A DNA stretch of 64,000 nt from an uncultured Pelagibacteraceae bacterium (lineage in GTDB: Bacteria > Pseudomonadota > Alphaproteobacteria > Pelagibacterales > Pelagibacteraceae): positions 1 through 64,000 of the forward strand of contig CACGOO010000001.1 in assembly GCA_902574685.1 (NCBI GenBank), in the 5' to 3' direction. The number at the start of each line of letters is the position of its first letter. Position 1 is the first letter of the stretch. This document shows positions 19,062-30,280 of the stretch, piece after piece. The notes beneath the pieces are model-generated. The model saw only the letters and a program-made list of their open reading frames with translations, ran no database searches and was not told the DNA's origin. The position numbers and the translations under genes are program-made.

Positions 19062-19063
19062 AA

Positions 19064-19870
19064 ATGAGAATTTTATTTTTAGGCGATATAGTTGGAGACG
19101 CAGGCTTTAAATCAGTAAAAAAAAACTTGCCAAATATAGTTTCAAAAAAAGGTATAGATTTTGTTTGTGTTAACGGTGAAAATGCGGCCAGTGAAGGTGT
19201 GGGTCTAACTGAAAATATTGCTAATGAACTTTTTAATGTAGGTGTAGATGTAATTACAACAGGAAATCATGTATGGGATCAAAAAGAAATTTATGAATTT
19301 ATAAAAACTGAAAAAAAATTATTAAGACCAATAAATATGAGTGGAAATTTGCCAGGTAAAGGTTTTTCCATATTCAATTCAAAGAAAAATCTGAAAGTTG
19401 GAGTATTGAATCTTATGGGTAACGTATTTATGAAAAAATGTGATGATGTTTTTAAATTTGCTACTGAATTTATTGCACAAAAAAAAATTTCAAAAGACTA
19501 TGATTTTTTAATTGTGGATTTTCATGGAGAAATAACAAGTGAAAAAATGGCTATGGGTAATCTATTTGATGGGTATGCAACTTTAGTTGTAGGTACTCAT
19601 ACGCACGTGCCAACAAATGATGCAAGAGTTCTAAAAAATGGAACTAGCTATATCACCGATGCTGGAATGTGTGGTGACTATGACTCCGTCATTGGAATGA
19701 ATGCACAAAATTCAATTAACAGATTTTTAAAAAAAGAAGCTGTAAAACATTTTCCTGCCGATGGAGAGGCATCTCTGAGTGGGGTTGTTGTAGATTGCGA
19801 TTTAAGTAATGGACTTGCAAAAAATATAGAAAGTTTCATTTTTGGTGGAAGTTTAAAAAACATAAATTAA
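19064..19870 (+). CDS. ymdB: YmdB-family metallophosphoesterase
   Basis: MRILFLGDIVGDAG, VNGENAASEGVGL, TTGNHVWDQKEIY, VGTHTHVPTNDARVL. Confidence 0.93.
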   Translation: MRILFLGDIVGDAGFKSVKKNLPNIVSKKGIDFVCVNGENAASEGVGLTENIANELFNVGVDVITTGNHVWDQKEIYEFIKTEKKLLRPINMSGNLPGKGFSIFNSKKNLKVGVLNLMGNVFMKKCDDVFKFATEFIAQKKISKDYDFLIVDFHGEITSEKMAMGNLFDGYATLVVGTHTHVPTNDARVLKNGTSYITDAGMCGDYDSVIGMNAQNSINRFLKKEAVKHFPADGEASLSGVVVDCDLSNGLAKNIESFIFGGSLKNIN

Positions 19871-19872
19871 TT

Positions 19873-20595
19873 ATGGCTGGACATTCACATTGGGCGGGTA
19901 TTAAACATAAAAAAGGCAAAGCTGACAAACAGAGATCAAAAATTTTTTCTAAACTCTCTAGAGAAATCACAGTAGCTGCAAAATTAGGAGATAAGAACCC
20001 CGATATGAACCCGAGACTAAGATCAGCAATACAAGCGGCTAGATCAGCTAACATGCCAAAAGAAAATATTGAGAGAGCAATTGAAAAATCTTCTAATAAT
20101 GATCAATCAAATTTTGAAAATATTAGGTATGAAGGTTTTGGTCCGAGCAAATCTGCTGTAATAGTTGAGGCATTGACTGATAATAAAAATAGAACCGCTT
20201 CTAATATTAGAACAATATTTTCAAAAAATAATGGTTCTTTAGGAACCCAGGGCTCTGCATCACATAATTTTCAAAGATTAGGTGTAATTAAAATAGAAAA
20301 AAATGAAATTGAACAAGATAAAATTTTTGAATTAGCAATCGAGTCGGGAGCAAATGATTGTATTTCTCGTGATGAATTTCATGAAGTCCATACGGATATC
20401 GATGAAATATATGAGGTAAAAAAAAAATTTGAAAAAGTTATTGAAAATTTTCTTTCCACTGAAATTGAGTGGCTACCCATAAATAAAGTATCTCTTAAAG
20501 GCGAAGAAAATCAAAATATGGCTAAATTTTTAGAAACTCTTGAGGATGAGGATGATGTGCAAAATGTTTATACAAATGTTAATTTTGAGGATTAA
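19873..20595 (+). CDS. yebC: YebC/PmpR-family regulatory protein
   Basis: MAGHSHWAGIKHKKGKADKQRSKIFSKLSREI. Confidence 0.96.
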   Translation: MAGHSHWAGIKHKKGKADKQRSKIFSKLSREITVAAKLGDKNPDMNPRLRSAIQAARSANMPKENIERAIEKSSNNDQSNFENIRYEGFGPSKSAVIVEALTDNKNRTASNIRTIFSKNNGSLGTQGSASHNFQRLGVIKIEKNEIEQDKIFELAIESGANDCISRDEFHEVHTDIDEIYEVKKKFEKVIENFLSTEIEWLPINKVSLKGEENQNMAKFLETLEDEDDVQNVYTNVNFED

Positions 20596-21093
20596 ATGAT
20601 AATTGTTGGAATTGATCCAGGAATAGCAGGTGCTATTTGTTTTTTTTCTGATGGGAAAGTTATAGATGTAATCGACATGCCCACGATGGCTGAAGGAAAA
20701 AAAAATAAAAGACAAGTGAATGGTAGGCAAATTTATAATGAAATAATGTTTATAAAAAATAAATTTATGAATGAAAAAATTAGTGTAATAGTCGAACAAG
20801 TTTCTGCTATGCCTGGACAAGGTGTAACAAGCATGTTTAACTTTGGACAATCATTTGGAGTTATAAAAGGCATATGTTCTGCAATGGAGCTTCCCATTTT
20901 TTATGTTAGACCAGCAAAATGGAAAAAACATTTTAATTTGATTAATTCTGAAAAAGATGCCAGCAGAACTAAAGTAATAGAAATGTTTCCTAGAATTTCT
21001 AATAAGTTATCAAAAAAAAAAGATAATAATAAAGCAGATGCTATTTTAATTGCTCAATATTTTGAAAACATTAGAGAAAACAACGATTACTAG
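20596..21093 (+). CDS. ruvC: RuvC Holliday junction resolvase
   Basis: MIIVGIDPGIAGAICFF, IVEQVSAMPGQGVTSMFNFGQSFGVIKGI, KADAILIAQY; follows yebC. Could instead be a related RuvC-like endonuclease. Confidence 0.8.
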   Translation: MIIVGIDPGIAGAICFFSDGKVIDVIDMPTMAEGKKNKRQVNGRQIYNEIMFIKNKFMNEKISVIVEQVSAMPGQGVTSMFNFGQSFGVIKGICSAMELPIFYVRPAKWKKHFNLINSEKDASRTKVIEMFPRISNKLSKKKDNNKADAILIAQYFENIRENNDY

Positions 21094-21149
21094 ACTATTA
21101 GAGTTTTTTGAAGTCAAATTAATGACATATTTTAATGAGAAACGATTGA

Positions 21150-21824
21150 ATGGAAGCAGATATTGCAACACAAAGCTTAGGATTAGCAGGTAACACAGAT
21201 TTTTCCCTAATTAGTTTATTTTTGCGTGCTGATATAATTGTCAAATCAGTAATCATAATATTAATTCTAAGTTCTATCTATTCATGGGCAATAATATTTG
21301 AAAAAATAAGAATGTTTAGAAAAATTAATAAAAGCGCAGAGGAATTTGAAGAGAAATTCTGGAAATCAAAGTCCGCTGAAACATTTTATAACAGTCTGCC
21401 TTCAAACATTGAGGATCCTATGGCAAAATTATTTAAAAGTTCTATGCAAACAGTTATGAAAACTAGATCAAAATCAAATTTATCTGAGAGACTGTCCAGT
21501 GTTTTAGAGGTAAATATTGAAAAAGAAATGGTGACAGTTGAAAGGTATAATAGTTTTTTAGCAACGGTCGGTTCGACAGCTCCATTTATAGGATTGTTCG
21601 GAACTGTTTGGGGAATTATGAATTCATTTCAATCGATTGCAATTTCAAGAAATACCAGTCTTGCAATAGTAGCCCCAGGTATTGCAGAAGCCTTATTTGC
21701 AACTGCACTTGGATTATTAGCAGCAATTCCTGCCGTAATTGCATACAATAAATTTAATTCTGACTCTAGAAAATACTCACAAAAATTAGAAAATTTTTCA
21801 AAAAGATTCTTATCAATTATTTAA
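21150..21824 (+). CDS. tolQ: TolQ
   Basis: LATVGSTAPFIGLFGTVWGIMNSF, VAPGIAEALFATALGLLAAIPAV. Confidence 0.95.
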   Translation: MEADIATQSLGLAGNTDFSLISLFLRADIIVKSVIIILILSSIYSWAIIFEKIRMFRKINKSAEEFEEKFWKSKSAETFYNSLPSNIEDPMAKLFKSSMQTVMKTRSKSNLSERLSSVLEVNIEKEMVTVERYNSFLATVGSTAPFIGLFGTVWGIMNSFQSIAISRNTSLAIVAPGIAEALFATALGLLAAIPAVIAYNKFNSDSRKYSQKLENFSKRFLSII

Positions 21825-22241
21825 ATGGGATTTAAGCTCAAAAGTTCAAAAAACGATCCGATGAGTGAAATTAATGTTACACCGTTTGTTGATGTAATGT
21901 TAGTTTTACTAATTATATTCATGGTCACAGCACCATTACTTACTGTCGGAGTCCAGGTAGATTTGCCAGAAACATCTGCTGATACACTTCCTGAGGAAAA
22001 TGAACCTTTAACTTTAACAATTAATTCTAAAGGTGAAATTTTTATTCAGGAAACAAAAGTTGAATTTAATAATTTAATTGTAAAAATATTGGCTGTTTCA
22101 AATAATAGAACTGATACAAGAATATATGTTAGGGGAGACAAAGCTATTAACTATGGAAGGGTTCTTGAAATTATGGGAGTACTTTCAGGGTCAGGATTTA
22201 CAAAAGTTGCTTTAATATCTGAACCAAATAAAGAGAGGTAA
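21825..22241 (+). CDS. tolR: TolR (ExbD/TolR family)
   Basis: MSEINVTPFVDVMLVLLIIFMVTAPLL. Confidence 0.95.
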   Translation: MGFKLKSSKNDPMSEINVTPFVDVMLVLLIIFMVTAPLLTVGVQVDLPETSADTLPEENEPLTLTINSKGEIFIQETKVEFNNLIVKILAVSNNRTDTRIYVRGDKAINYGRVLEIMGVLSGSGFTKVALISEPNKER

Positions 22242-22246
22242 AGATT

Positions 22247-23215
22247 ATGTATCGAGGTCTTTTAATCTCATCCGGATTTCATGTTGCTATTGTTATGGCA
22301 AGTATTTTGGCTTTGCCATTTGTCGCCAAAAAACCTCTCGTCATTCCACCTCTTATTTCTGTTGAACTTATTCAAATAGCTGAAAAGACAAATATTCCTT
22401 TCGCACCGAAAGCATCAAAAATAATTGAGAAGGTAAAAAAAGAAAATGAAAAGCTTTTGTCTGAACAGGCACCTCCTAAAAAAGTAAAAAAAGACGAAAA
22501 AAAAGAAGTTCAAACAGATAAAAAAAAAAATGAAATTTCCAAGGTTGCATCAAAAAAAACACCAACCATTGAAAACAAAACAGAAAAGTTAAAAAAAGAA
22601 AAATTAAATGCTGTACCTATGCCAGATGAAGATAAACAAAAAATTCAACCTAAAGAGGAAAAAAAGCAGAAACCATCAAAAGAAATCAATGATGAAAATA
22701 TAAAAAAAATAGTTCAAACTAAAAAGCCTATTTTGGATGAAAAAAAAGTTAAACAAGTGTCTGAATTTGAAAAAAAAGAAAAATTAGATTTGAATGAAAT
22801 TGCAGCTTTAATTGATAAAAAAAAAGAAAATTTGGCAGAAACAAAAAAAGAAGTTGATAAGATTTCTCAATCAAATGATGAAACTATGGATTATTCAAAG
22901 CTAACATTAAGCGAGGAAGATGCTTTAAAGGCTCAAATATTTACATGTTGGAGTGTACCTATAGGTTTACCGTTTAGTGAGGATTTATTAGTAAGAGTTA
23001 AACTTCAATTAAAACCCGACGGCACAATTGAAAAGCTTGAAATGTTAGATCATGTAAAAATGAATACACCCGGCAAAGAAAAATTTAGAACTTTAGCTGA
23101 TAGTGTTAGAAGAGCTATTCAGCTGTGTAATCCCTTAAAAGTTCCTACAAGTGGTTATGAAAGATGGAAAAATATGATTTTAAATTTTGATGCTCGTGAT
23201 ATGCTCGGAGGATAA
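22247..23215 (+). CDS. tolA: TolA-like periplasm-spanning protein
   Basis: N-terminal TM, Lys/Glu-rich central region, C-terminal TolA/TonB-type domain; between tolR and tolB. Confidence 0.88.
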   Translation: MYRGLLISSGFHVAIVMASILALPFVAKKPLVIPPLISVELIQIAEKTNIPFAPKASKIIEKVKKENEKLLSEQAPPKKVKKDEKKEVQTDKKKNEISKVASKKTPTIENKTEKLKKEKLNAVPMPDEDKQKIQPKEEKKQKPSKEINDENIKKIVQTKKPILDEKKVKQVSEFEKKEKLDLNEIAALIDKKKENLAETKKEVDKISQSNDETMDYSKLTLSEEDALKAQIFTCWSVPIGLPFSEDLLVRVKLQLKPDGTIEKLEMLDHVKMNTPGKEKFRTLADSVRRAIQLCNPLKVPTSGYERWKNMILNFDARDMLGG

Positions 23216-24561
23216 TGATTAGATTATTTAACTTAACCTTTTTTGTATTTTTGTTTTTAATAACTAAAGCAAATTCTTTAATTGAAATTGATATAACAAG
23301 AGGTAATTTAGATCCACTTCCGATTGCAGTTTCACCATTATTTCAAGACGATAACTCAAAAAAAAATTCAATTAATGAACTTAAAATAAAAAATATTGGT
23401 TCTGAAATTTCAACAGTTGTAGAAAATAATCTTAAAATTTCAGGATTATTTAATCCTCTAAGTAGAGAAGCGTTTTTACAAAAGCCTGATATTGCCCATT
23501 TAAAACCAAGATTTGAAGATTGGAACTTGATTAAAGCTCAAGCTTTAATAACAGGAAAAGTAACAATTGAGAAAAAGAAATTAAAAGTTGAGTTTAGACT
23601 CTGGGATATTTTAGCTGGAAGAGAAATGATGGCCTTAGCATTTACAACAGTTCCAAGTAATTGGAGAAGAGTTGGACATATAATTTCTGATAAAGTCTAC
23701 GAGAGATTAACTGGAGAAAAAGGATACTTTGATACAAGAATTATTTATGTTTCTGAAGATGGACCAAAGACAGCAAGAGTCAAAAAGTTAGCTATTATGG
23801 ATCAGGATGGTTTTAATACAAAATATTTAACATTAGGAAATGAGTTAGTTTTAACTCCAAGATTTAATCCAACAAGTCAGATGGTAACCTATCTATCCTA
23901 TTTTAAAAATCTACCTAGAGTATATTTATTAGATATCGAAACTGGTACTCAGGAAGTTGTTGGTGATTTTCCAGGAATGACATTTGCCCCAAGATTTTCA
24001 CCTGATGGAAAGAAAATTATTATGAGTTTTGCAAAAGATGGTAACTCTGATATTTATACAATGGATTTAGAAAATAGAATTGTTGAGAGAATAACGAATC
24101 ATCCATCAATTGATACGTCACCATCTTACTCACCTGATAATCGATTTATAACATTTAATTCTGATAGAAGCGGTTATCAACAAATCTATGTAATGAAATC
24201 TGATGGTTCAAATGTAAAAAGAATTTCATTTGGAAAAGGCTTATATGGTACTCCAGTGTGGTCTCCTAGGGGAGATTTAATTGCATTTACAAAATTACAT
24301 AAAGGAAAATTTTATATAGGTGTTATGCGGACAGATGGTTCGGGAGAGAGATTGCTAACTGAAAATTACTATCAAGAAGCTCCCTCATGGTCTCCTAATG
24401 GAAGGGTATTAATTTTTTATAGGGAAACCAAATCTAACGATAAAGGAGAGGGGTTTAGTGCTAAGCTTTGGTCCATAGATCTTACTGGATACAATGAAAG
24501 GCAAGTTCAAACAGAGACTGACGCCTCTGACCCATCTTGGTCGTCTTTACTTAGTAATTAG
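23215..24561 (+). CDS. tolB: TolB beta-propeller protein
   Basis: Repeated [48 protein letters not shown]. Confidence 0.96.
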   Translation: MIRLFNLTFFVFLFLITKANSLIEIDITRGNLDPLPIAVSPLFQDDNSKKNSINELKIKNIGSEISTVVENNLKISGLFNPLSREAFLQKPDIAHLKPRFEDWNLIKAQALITGKVTIEKKKLKVEFRLWDILAGREMMALAFTTVPSNWRRVGHIISDKVYERLTGEKGYFDTRIIYVSEDGPKTARVKKLAIMDQDGFNTKYLTLGNELVLTPRFNPTSQMVTYLSYFKNLPRVYLLDIETGTQEVVGDFPGMTFAPRFSPDGKKIIMSFAKDGNSDIYTMDLENRIVERITNHPSIDTSPSYSPDNRFITFNSDRSGYQQIYVMKSDGSNVKRISFGKGLYGTPVWSPRGDLIAFTKLHKGKFYIGVMRTDGSGERLLTENYYQEAPSWSPNGRVLIFYRETKSNDKGEGFSAKLWSIDLTGYNERQVQTETDASDPSWSSLLSN

Positions 24562-24660
24562 GCCTTTTTTTATTAATTTTAATATAAATTAAGTTGATTT
24601 TTATGCTTGAAACATTTAATTAGTTGTGAAAAAGTTCTAATAAATTATTAAGGAGCATTA

Positions 24661-25149
24661 ATGAATTTTAGCAAAACATTTAGAAATATTTTTCTAATTA
24701 TATTATTAAGTTTAATTGTATCAGCTTGTGCTACAAAAAAAACCACTACGAAAGTAGAGGGTCAAATGCAAGGTGATGTTTATACAGGCACTGATACTGT
24801 TAAATATTTAGCTGACGGTGTTCCAGACAGAGTATTTTTTGCAACTAACGAGTCTATTTTAACAACTAAATCGAGAGACACATTAAGAAAACAAGCTAAT
24901 TGGTTGAGAGCGAATTCGAGCATCAATGTAGTTGTCGAAGGTCATGCAGATGAAAGAGGTACTAGAGAATATAACTTAGCACTGGGTGAAAGAAGAGCAA
25001 ATGCTGCTAAAGATTATCTAATTACTTATGGAATATCTGCCGACAGAATTTCGGTGATAAGTTATGGAAAAGAAAGACCAGTTGATTCAGGTTCTAATCC
25101 TCTTTCATGGTCGAAGAATAGAAGATCTGTAACTGTAAAAGCTAATTAA
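24661..25149 (+). CDS. pal: Peptidoglycan-associated lipoprotein Pal
   Basis: Lipobox IVSAC; OmpA-like VVEGHADERGTREYNLALGERRANAAKDYL. Confidence 0.96.
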   Translation: MNFSKTFRNIFLIILLSLIVSACATKKTTTKVEGQMQGDVYTGTDTVKYLADGVPDRVFFATNESILTTKSRDTLRKQANWLRANSSINVVVEGHADERGTREYNLALGERRANAAKDYLITYGISADRISVISYGKERPVDSGSNPLSWSKNRRSVTVKAN

Positions 25150-25167
25150 AACCGTTTTAAATATTTT

Positions 25168-25211
25168 AAAGACCCTAAAATTATATTAAATAATTTAAGG
25201 GTCTTTTTTTT
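25168..25211 (+). terminator. Rho-independent terminator after pal
   Basis: AGACCCT...AGGGTCT inverted repeat followed by a run of T. Confidence 0.88.
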
Positions 25212-25238
25212 GCCATCATTATAATTAAAAAATAATTA

Positions 25239-26252
25239 ATGTTCAAAAAATGTACTAAAATTTTTACTTATATAATCTCTATTTCCCTTATTTCCTTCAA
25301 TGCAACTTCAGAAGAACTAAGTATGAGAGAAATTTTAGAAATTATTCAAAAAGATTTACGAACATTGGAAAGAGCAGTCTACTCAGAGTCATTTCAAAAA
25401 AATTCTGGCGAAGAAGCTTCTTTAAATGATAAGGAAACAGAAGATGTATTAACAAGACATTTATTAAAATTGTCTGAAATAGAAAAGCAATTTCAAAATT
25501 TAACTAATAAATTTGAAGAAGTTAATTTTAAAATTGACAAATTATCTTCAAGATTATCAAAAACTCAAGCCGACAATCAGTTAAGATTCCAAGAATTAGA
25601 GAATAACTCGAGTTTTGTGCAAAGTAATCAAAATAATGAACAGAATTTATCTTCAAATGAAAATAAAGAAAATACAGAGACTGATTTAGCCAAAAAAAAA
25701 ATATTACCAGGCACATCTCAACCTCAAGATCTAGGAACTATTTCCTATAAAGATATGACGGACACAAGTGAGACTCAAGCAATTCAATCTGTTGAGACAA
25801 CTAAGACTATCTTAACAGAAAATTTTATTAACGAAGAAAAAATTTTACCCGACGTATCACCTTTAGAGCAATATGAGTTTGCGACTAGCTTTTTAAAGGT
25901 CGGAGATTATAATATGGCTGAAAGGGCATTTAGAGAATTTGTGGACACAAATCCAAATAATGATCTATCCGGAAATGCACAGTATTGGTATGCAGAAACA
26001 TTTAGAATCAGACAGCTATACACAGATGCAGCATCTGCCTATTTAGAAGGTTACCAAAAATATCCTAAGAGTGAGAAGGCACCTATCAATCTTTTGAAGC
26101 TTGGTGTATCTTTAGTTCAAATAGGAGAGAAAGATCAGGGCTGCTTAATGATTGCTGGAGTAAAAAAACAGTATCCTAATGCAACTCAATCAGTTCTTCA
26201 AAAAGCCAAATATGAAGAGAAAAAGTTTGAATGCAACAAAGAAAACTCTTAA
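25239..26252 (+). CDS. cpoB: CpoB/YbgF tol-pal associated TPR protein
   Basis: N-terminal coiled coil; YEFATSFLKVGDYNMAERAFREFVDTNPNNDLSGNAQYWYAETF. Confidence 0.9.
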   Translation: MFKKCTKIFTYIISISLISFNATSEELSMREILEIIQKDLRTLERAVYSESFQKNSGEEASLNDKETEDVLTRHLLKLSEIEKQFQNLTNKFEEVNFKIDKLSSRLSKTQADNQLRFQELENNSSFVQSNQNNEQNLSSNENKENTETDLAKKKILPGTSQPQDLGTISYKDMTDTSETQAIQSVETTKTILTENFINEEKILPDVSPLEQYEFATSFLKVGDYNMAERAFREFVDTNPNNDLSGNAQYWYAETFRIRQLYTDAASAYLEGYQKYPKSEKAPINLLKLGVSLVQIGEKDQGCLMIAGVKKQYPNATQSVLQKAKYEEKKFECNKENS

Positions 26253-27264
26253 TTTTTATTTAACAAAATTAAAAGATCCTCAAGTACAAAAATTATACAA
26301 AGTATTTTCATATAATCTTGAACTTTTAAACGTTGGGAAAAAAAAAATTATGATTGGGGTATCAGGTGGTCCTGATAGCTTAACACTTTTGTTTTTCTCT
26401 ATGTGTTATGCACTGAAAAATAAATCTAAATTGTATCCAGTAATAATAGATCATAAACTAAGAAAAGAATCTACAATTGAAGCTAAAAATTTAAAGTATA
26501 AACTCAAAAAATACTTCAAAATTAATTGTAGAATTCTGTCAGAAAAAGTCACTAAAATTGATAACAATATACAAGCTTACGCAAGAGAACTTAGATATCA
26601 TTTATTTTACAAAGAGTGTAATAAACATAATATAGATTATCTTTTATTGGGACATCATAAAGACGATCTGATTGAAAATTTTTTTATAAGATTTCTTAGG
26701 GGCTCTGGTTTAAAAGGACTAGTTTCTTTTGATAAAAATATAAGTAATTATAAAGGTATTAAGATTATCCGGCCATTTTTGTCTACCCCAAAAAGTCAAC
26801 TAATTAATATTAATAAAAAAACGTTTGGCTTCTTTGTAGATGATCCTACCAATATTAATGATAAATTTTTAAGAAGCAGAATTAGAAAAATTCTCAAAAA
26901 TTTAGATAAGGAAGGTTTAAATTTTGAAAAATTTTATCTAACTTTAAAAAATTTATCAAAAAGTAATCAAGCTATTGATTTTTTTGTCAAAAAAAACATT
27001 GTTGAAAACGCGAATTATTTTAAAAAAAATAAAAAAACAATTTTAAATAAGTCTTTTTTTAACAATCCAGACGAAATTGTTTTAAGAAGTTTTACACAAG
27101 TGATTCAAGACATGAGTAAGAAAAAAAATTATCCTAGAGGCAAAAAGGTGGTTAGGCTAATAGATTCTTTAAAGATTTCGAACAAATATATAAAATTGAC
27201 ACTTTCTGGATGTATTATTGAAAGAATTAACAATTCAGTCATAATTTACCCTGAAAAACGCTAA
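26212..27264 (+). CDS. tilS: tRNA(Ile)-lysidine synthase; start proposed at 26212 or TTG 26227
   Basis: IMIGVSGGPDSLTLLFF (PP-loop), GHHKDDLIENFFIRFLRGSGLKGL. Confidence 0.92.
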   Translation: MKRKSLNATKKTLNFYLTKLKDPQVQKLYKVFSYNLELLNVGKKKIMIGVSGGPDSLTLLFFSMCYALKNKSKLYPVIIDHKLRKESTIEAKNLKYKLKKYFKINCRILSEKVTKIDNNIQAYARELRYHLFYKECNKHNIDYLLLGHHKDDLIENFFIRFLRGSGLKGLVSFDKNISNYKGIKIIRPFLSTPKSQLININKKTFGFFVDDPTNINDKFLRSRIRKILKNLDKEGLNFEKFYLTLKNLSKSNQAIDFFVKKNIVENANYFKKNKKTILNKSFFNNPDEIVLRSFTQVIQDMSKKKNYPRGKKVVRLIDSLKISNKYIKLTLSGCIIERINNSVIIYPEKR

Positions 27265-27329
27265 TTTTTTTTGTTAAATGATCAAAATGACACTTGTTAA
27301 TTTATTAATAATTCTTAATTTAATGCTTT

Positions 27330-29222
27330 ATGAATTTTAAAAACTTAGCAATGTGGGGAATAATCGTCATTTTGACGATTGGTCTATATAATATGTTTAA
27401 AAACCCACAAGGTTCTATTTCTCAGAAAAACAAAATCATTTTTTCAGAATTCTTATCTGAAGTAGATAATGGTAGAGTTGTTAAAGTCGAAATACAAGGC
27501 AAAAATATAAAAGGTGTTTTATCAAATGGAAATCAATTTACCACTTATGCGCCAGAGGACCCAAATTTAATTCAGAAGCTAAGTGACAAAGGTGTCAGCA
27601 TCTCTGCTAGTCCGCTAGAGGAAAAGATGCCTTCATTGTTAGGTATACTTCTTTCATGGTTCCCGATGCTTTTATTAATTGCTGTTTGGATTTTCTTTAT
27701 GCGTCAAATGCAAGGAGGAAAAGGTGGAGCAATGGGTTTTGGAAGATCAAAAGCAAAAATGATGAATGAAGTAAAGGGTAAAGTTACCTTTAATGATGTT
27801 GCTGGTGTAGAGGAAGCAAAAGAAGAAGTTGAAGAAGTAGTTGAATTTTTGAAAGATCCAAGAAAATTTAGTAGATTAGGTGGCAAGATACCGAGAGGCT
27901 GTTTATTAGTAGGTCCTCCAGGAACAGGTAAAACATTGTTAGCAAGAGCAATTGCAGGTGAAGCAGGGGTACCATTTTTTACTATTTCTGGATCTGATTT
28001 TGTTGAAATGTTCGTCGGTGTTGGAGCTTCAAGAGTAAGAGATATGTTTGAACAAGGTAAAAAACATTCTCCATGCATCATATTTATTGACGAGATCGAT
28101 GCTGTAGGAAGAAGTAGAGGGGCAGGTCTTGGTGGTGGAAATGATGAAAGAGAGCAAACACTTAATCAGCTTTTAGTTGAGATGGATGGTTTCGATACAA
28201 ACGAAGGAGTAATTATTATAGCCGCAACCAATAGACCTGATGTATTAGACCCTGCATTATTAAGACCCGGCAGATTTGACAGACAAGTAGTTGTTTCAAA
28301 CCCAGATTTAATCGGAAGAGAAAAGATTTTAAAAGTTCATGCAAAAAAAATATCAATGGCACCCGATGTTAACTTGAGAACAGTAGCAAGAGGAACGCCA
28401 GGTTTTTCAGGAGCAGATTTAGCCAATCTTGTAAATGAAGCTGCATTGCTTGCTGCAAGAAAAAACAAAAGAATAGTAACCTATCAAGAATTTGAAGAAG
28501 CTAAAGATAAAGTGATGATGGGATCTGAAAGAAGATCTATGGTAATGTCAGAAGAAGAGAAAAAATTAACTGCTTATCATGAAGCTGGACATGCAATTGT
28601 AACAATAAATGAAAAAGCTGCATACCCTATACACAAAGCTACAATAATACCTAGAGGAAGAGCTCTAGGAATGGTAATGCAATTACCGGAAAGAGATGAA
28701 GTGTCTCAAACAAGAGAACAACTTCATGCTCAAATGGCTATTGCTATGGGTGGAAGAGTAGCAGAGGAAATAATTTTTGGAGATGACAAAGTAACAACAG
28801 GAGCGGCGAGCGATATTGAACAGGCAACTAAAAGAGCAAGAGCAATGGTCATGAGGGCTGGTCTAAGTAAAGAAATGGGTCCAGTTGCTTATGGTGAAAA
28901 TGAAGAAGAGGTATTTTTAGGAAGATCAGTTGCTAGACAACAAAACATGTCGGAAGAAACAGCGAGAAAAGTTGATAGTGAAATTAGAAAGTTTGTAGAT
29001 ATGGGCTATGAAAGAGCAAGAAAAGTATTAACTGAAAAAATTGACGACCTACATAAATTAGCTAAAGCATTATTAACCTATGAAACTTTGACAGGAGCAG
29101 AAATTGAAGATTTGATCAATAAAAACATATATCCAAAAAATAAAGAAGACCTTAAAGTCGAAGATGACGATCAAAGTTCAGCACTTGGTTCGATGGGTTT
29201 GAAACCAAAGATAGTGCACTAA
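27330..29222 (+). CDS. ftsH: ATP-dependent zinc metalloprotease FtsH
   Basis: [50 protein letters not shown]. Confidence 0.98.
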   Translation: MNFKNLAMWGIIVILTIGLYNMFKNPQGSISQKNKIIFSEFLSEVDNGRVVKVEIQGKNIKGVLSNGNQFTTYAPEDPNLIQKLSDKGVSISASPLEEKMPSLLGILLSWFPMLLLIAVWIFFMRQMQGGKGGAMGFGRSKAKMMNEVKGKVTFNDVAGVEEAKEEVEEVVEFLKDPRKFSRLGGKIPRGCLLVGPPGTGKTLLARAIAGEAGVPFFTISGSDFVEMFVGVGASRVRDMFEQGKKHSPCIIFIDEIDAVGRSRGAGLGGGNDEREQTLNQLLVEMDGFDTNEGVIIIAATNRPDVLDPALLRPGRFDRQVVVSNPDLIGREKILKVHAKKISMAPDVNLRTVARGTPGFSGADLANLVNEAALLAARKNKRIVTYQEFEEAKDKVMMGSERRSMVMSEEEKKLTAYHEAGHAIVTINEKAAYPIHKATIIPRGRALGMVMQLPERDEVSQTREQLHAQMAIAMGGRVAEEIIFGDDKVTTGAASDIEQATKRARAMVMRAGLSKEMGPVAYGENEEEVFLGRSVARQQNMSEETARKVDSEIRKFVDMGYERARKVLTEKIDDLHKLAKALLTYETLTGAEIEDLINKNIYPKNKEDLKVEDDDQSSALGSMGLKPKIVH

Positions 29223-29228
29223 GCACTA

Positions 29229-30278
29229 ATGTATAAATATTACACAAGAGCGTGTAATTTTTACTTTGGATCAGTATCAAAAACAAATATTAAAAAAAAT
29301 AAATCAATTCCTCTTCATGGTAATACTAAAATATCATTTGATAAAATAGAAATCATAGACAGAAAAAAAAACAAAATCATCAATATCAAAGATATTAGTA
29401 AACTTTCGAATAAATTGAAAAAAAAAGTTAATAGAGATTTAAAAAATATAAAAAAAAAGAAAATTTTTAAACAATTAAATTTATCTGATATCCCTATTTT
29501 GATGGGTATAGTTAATTTAACTCCAGATAGTTTTTCAGATGGCGGCAAATATAACAAAAAAAATTTAGCGTTAAAACATGTAAACAACCTATTATCAAAT
29601 GGCGCAAAGATAATAGACGTTGGTGGAGAGTCTACAAGACCAGGTGCAAAAGATATTAATCCTAGAAAAGAATGGGATAGAATAAAATTTATTTTAAAAT
29701 TTTTAAAAAATAAAAAAAGTTTTGTTTCATTAGATACTAGAAAAAGTTTTGTCATGAAGAATGCCTCAAAAATAAAATTAGATCTTATCAATGATGTATC
29801 TGGACTAAATTATGATCCTGAGACTATAAATTATTTAAAAAAAACAAAAAAACCTTTTGTCATTCATCACATGAAAGGAACGCCAAAGAGTATGCAATTA
29901 AATCCAACATATAATAATGTATTGCTTGATATTTATGATTTCTTTGAAAATAAATTAAAATACTTAAGAAAGGAAGGTATTGAGCATAATAATATTATAT
30001 TAGATCCAGGTATAGGGTTTGGAAAAAATTTGAAACATAATATTACTCTTTTAAAGAATATTTCTATTTTTCATTCATTAGGCCTTCCTGTAATGTTGGG
30101 CTTGTCTAGAAAAAGATTTATTAAGGATATCTCAAGAGAAAATGATACTAAACAAAGGATCGGTGGAACTGTATCTTCCTGCATTCAAGCATATCTTCAA
30201 GGAGTTCAAATTCTACGGGTTCATGATATTAAAGAAATTAATCAAGCATTTAAAGTATTTAAAGAATTACAAAATTAA
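29229..30278 (+). CDS. folP: Dihydropteroate synthase
   Basis: ILMGIVNLTPDSFSDGGKY, IIDVGGESTRPGA, LINDVSGL, ILDPGIGFGKN. Confidence 0.95.
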   Translation: MYKYYTRACNFYFGSVSKTNIKKNKSIPLHGNTKISFDKIEIIDRKKNKIINIKDISKLSNKLKKKVNRDLKNIKKKKIFKQLNLSDIPILMGIVNLTPDSFSDGGKYNKKNLALKHVNNLLSNGAKIIDVGGESTRPGAKDINPRKEWDRIKFILKFLKNKKSFVSLDTRKSFVMKNASKIKLDLINDVSGLNYDPETINYLKKTKKPFVIHHMKGTPKSMQLNPTYNNVLLDIYDFFENKLKYLRKEGIEHNNIILDPGIGFGKNLKHNITLLKNISIFHSLGLPVMLGLSRKRFIKDISRENDTKQRIGGTVSSCIQAYLQGVQILRVHDIKEINQAFKVFKELQN

Positions 30279-30280
30279 AA

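Noticed and set aside
20530-20850. 106-aa minus-strand ORF over yebC/ruvC junction
   Set aside because: Antisense to two good genes, no signal of its own.
24562-24660. Possible ncRNA or riboswitch in the tolB-pal gap
   Set aside because: Only AT-rich sequence and an RBS (AGGAG) for pal; no stable stem or conserved core seen.
27704-28081. 125-aa minus-strand ORF in ftsH
   Set aside because: Antisense to the conserved AAA domain; stop-poor by codon bias only.
29315-29791. 158-aa minus-strand ORF in folP
   Set aside because: Low-complexity Phe/Leu-rich antisense of a Lys/Ile-rich gene.
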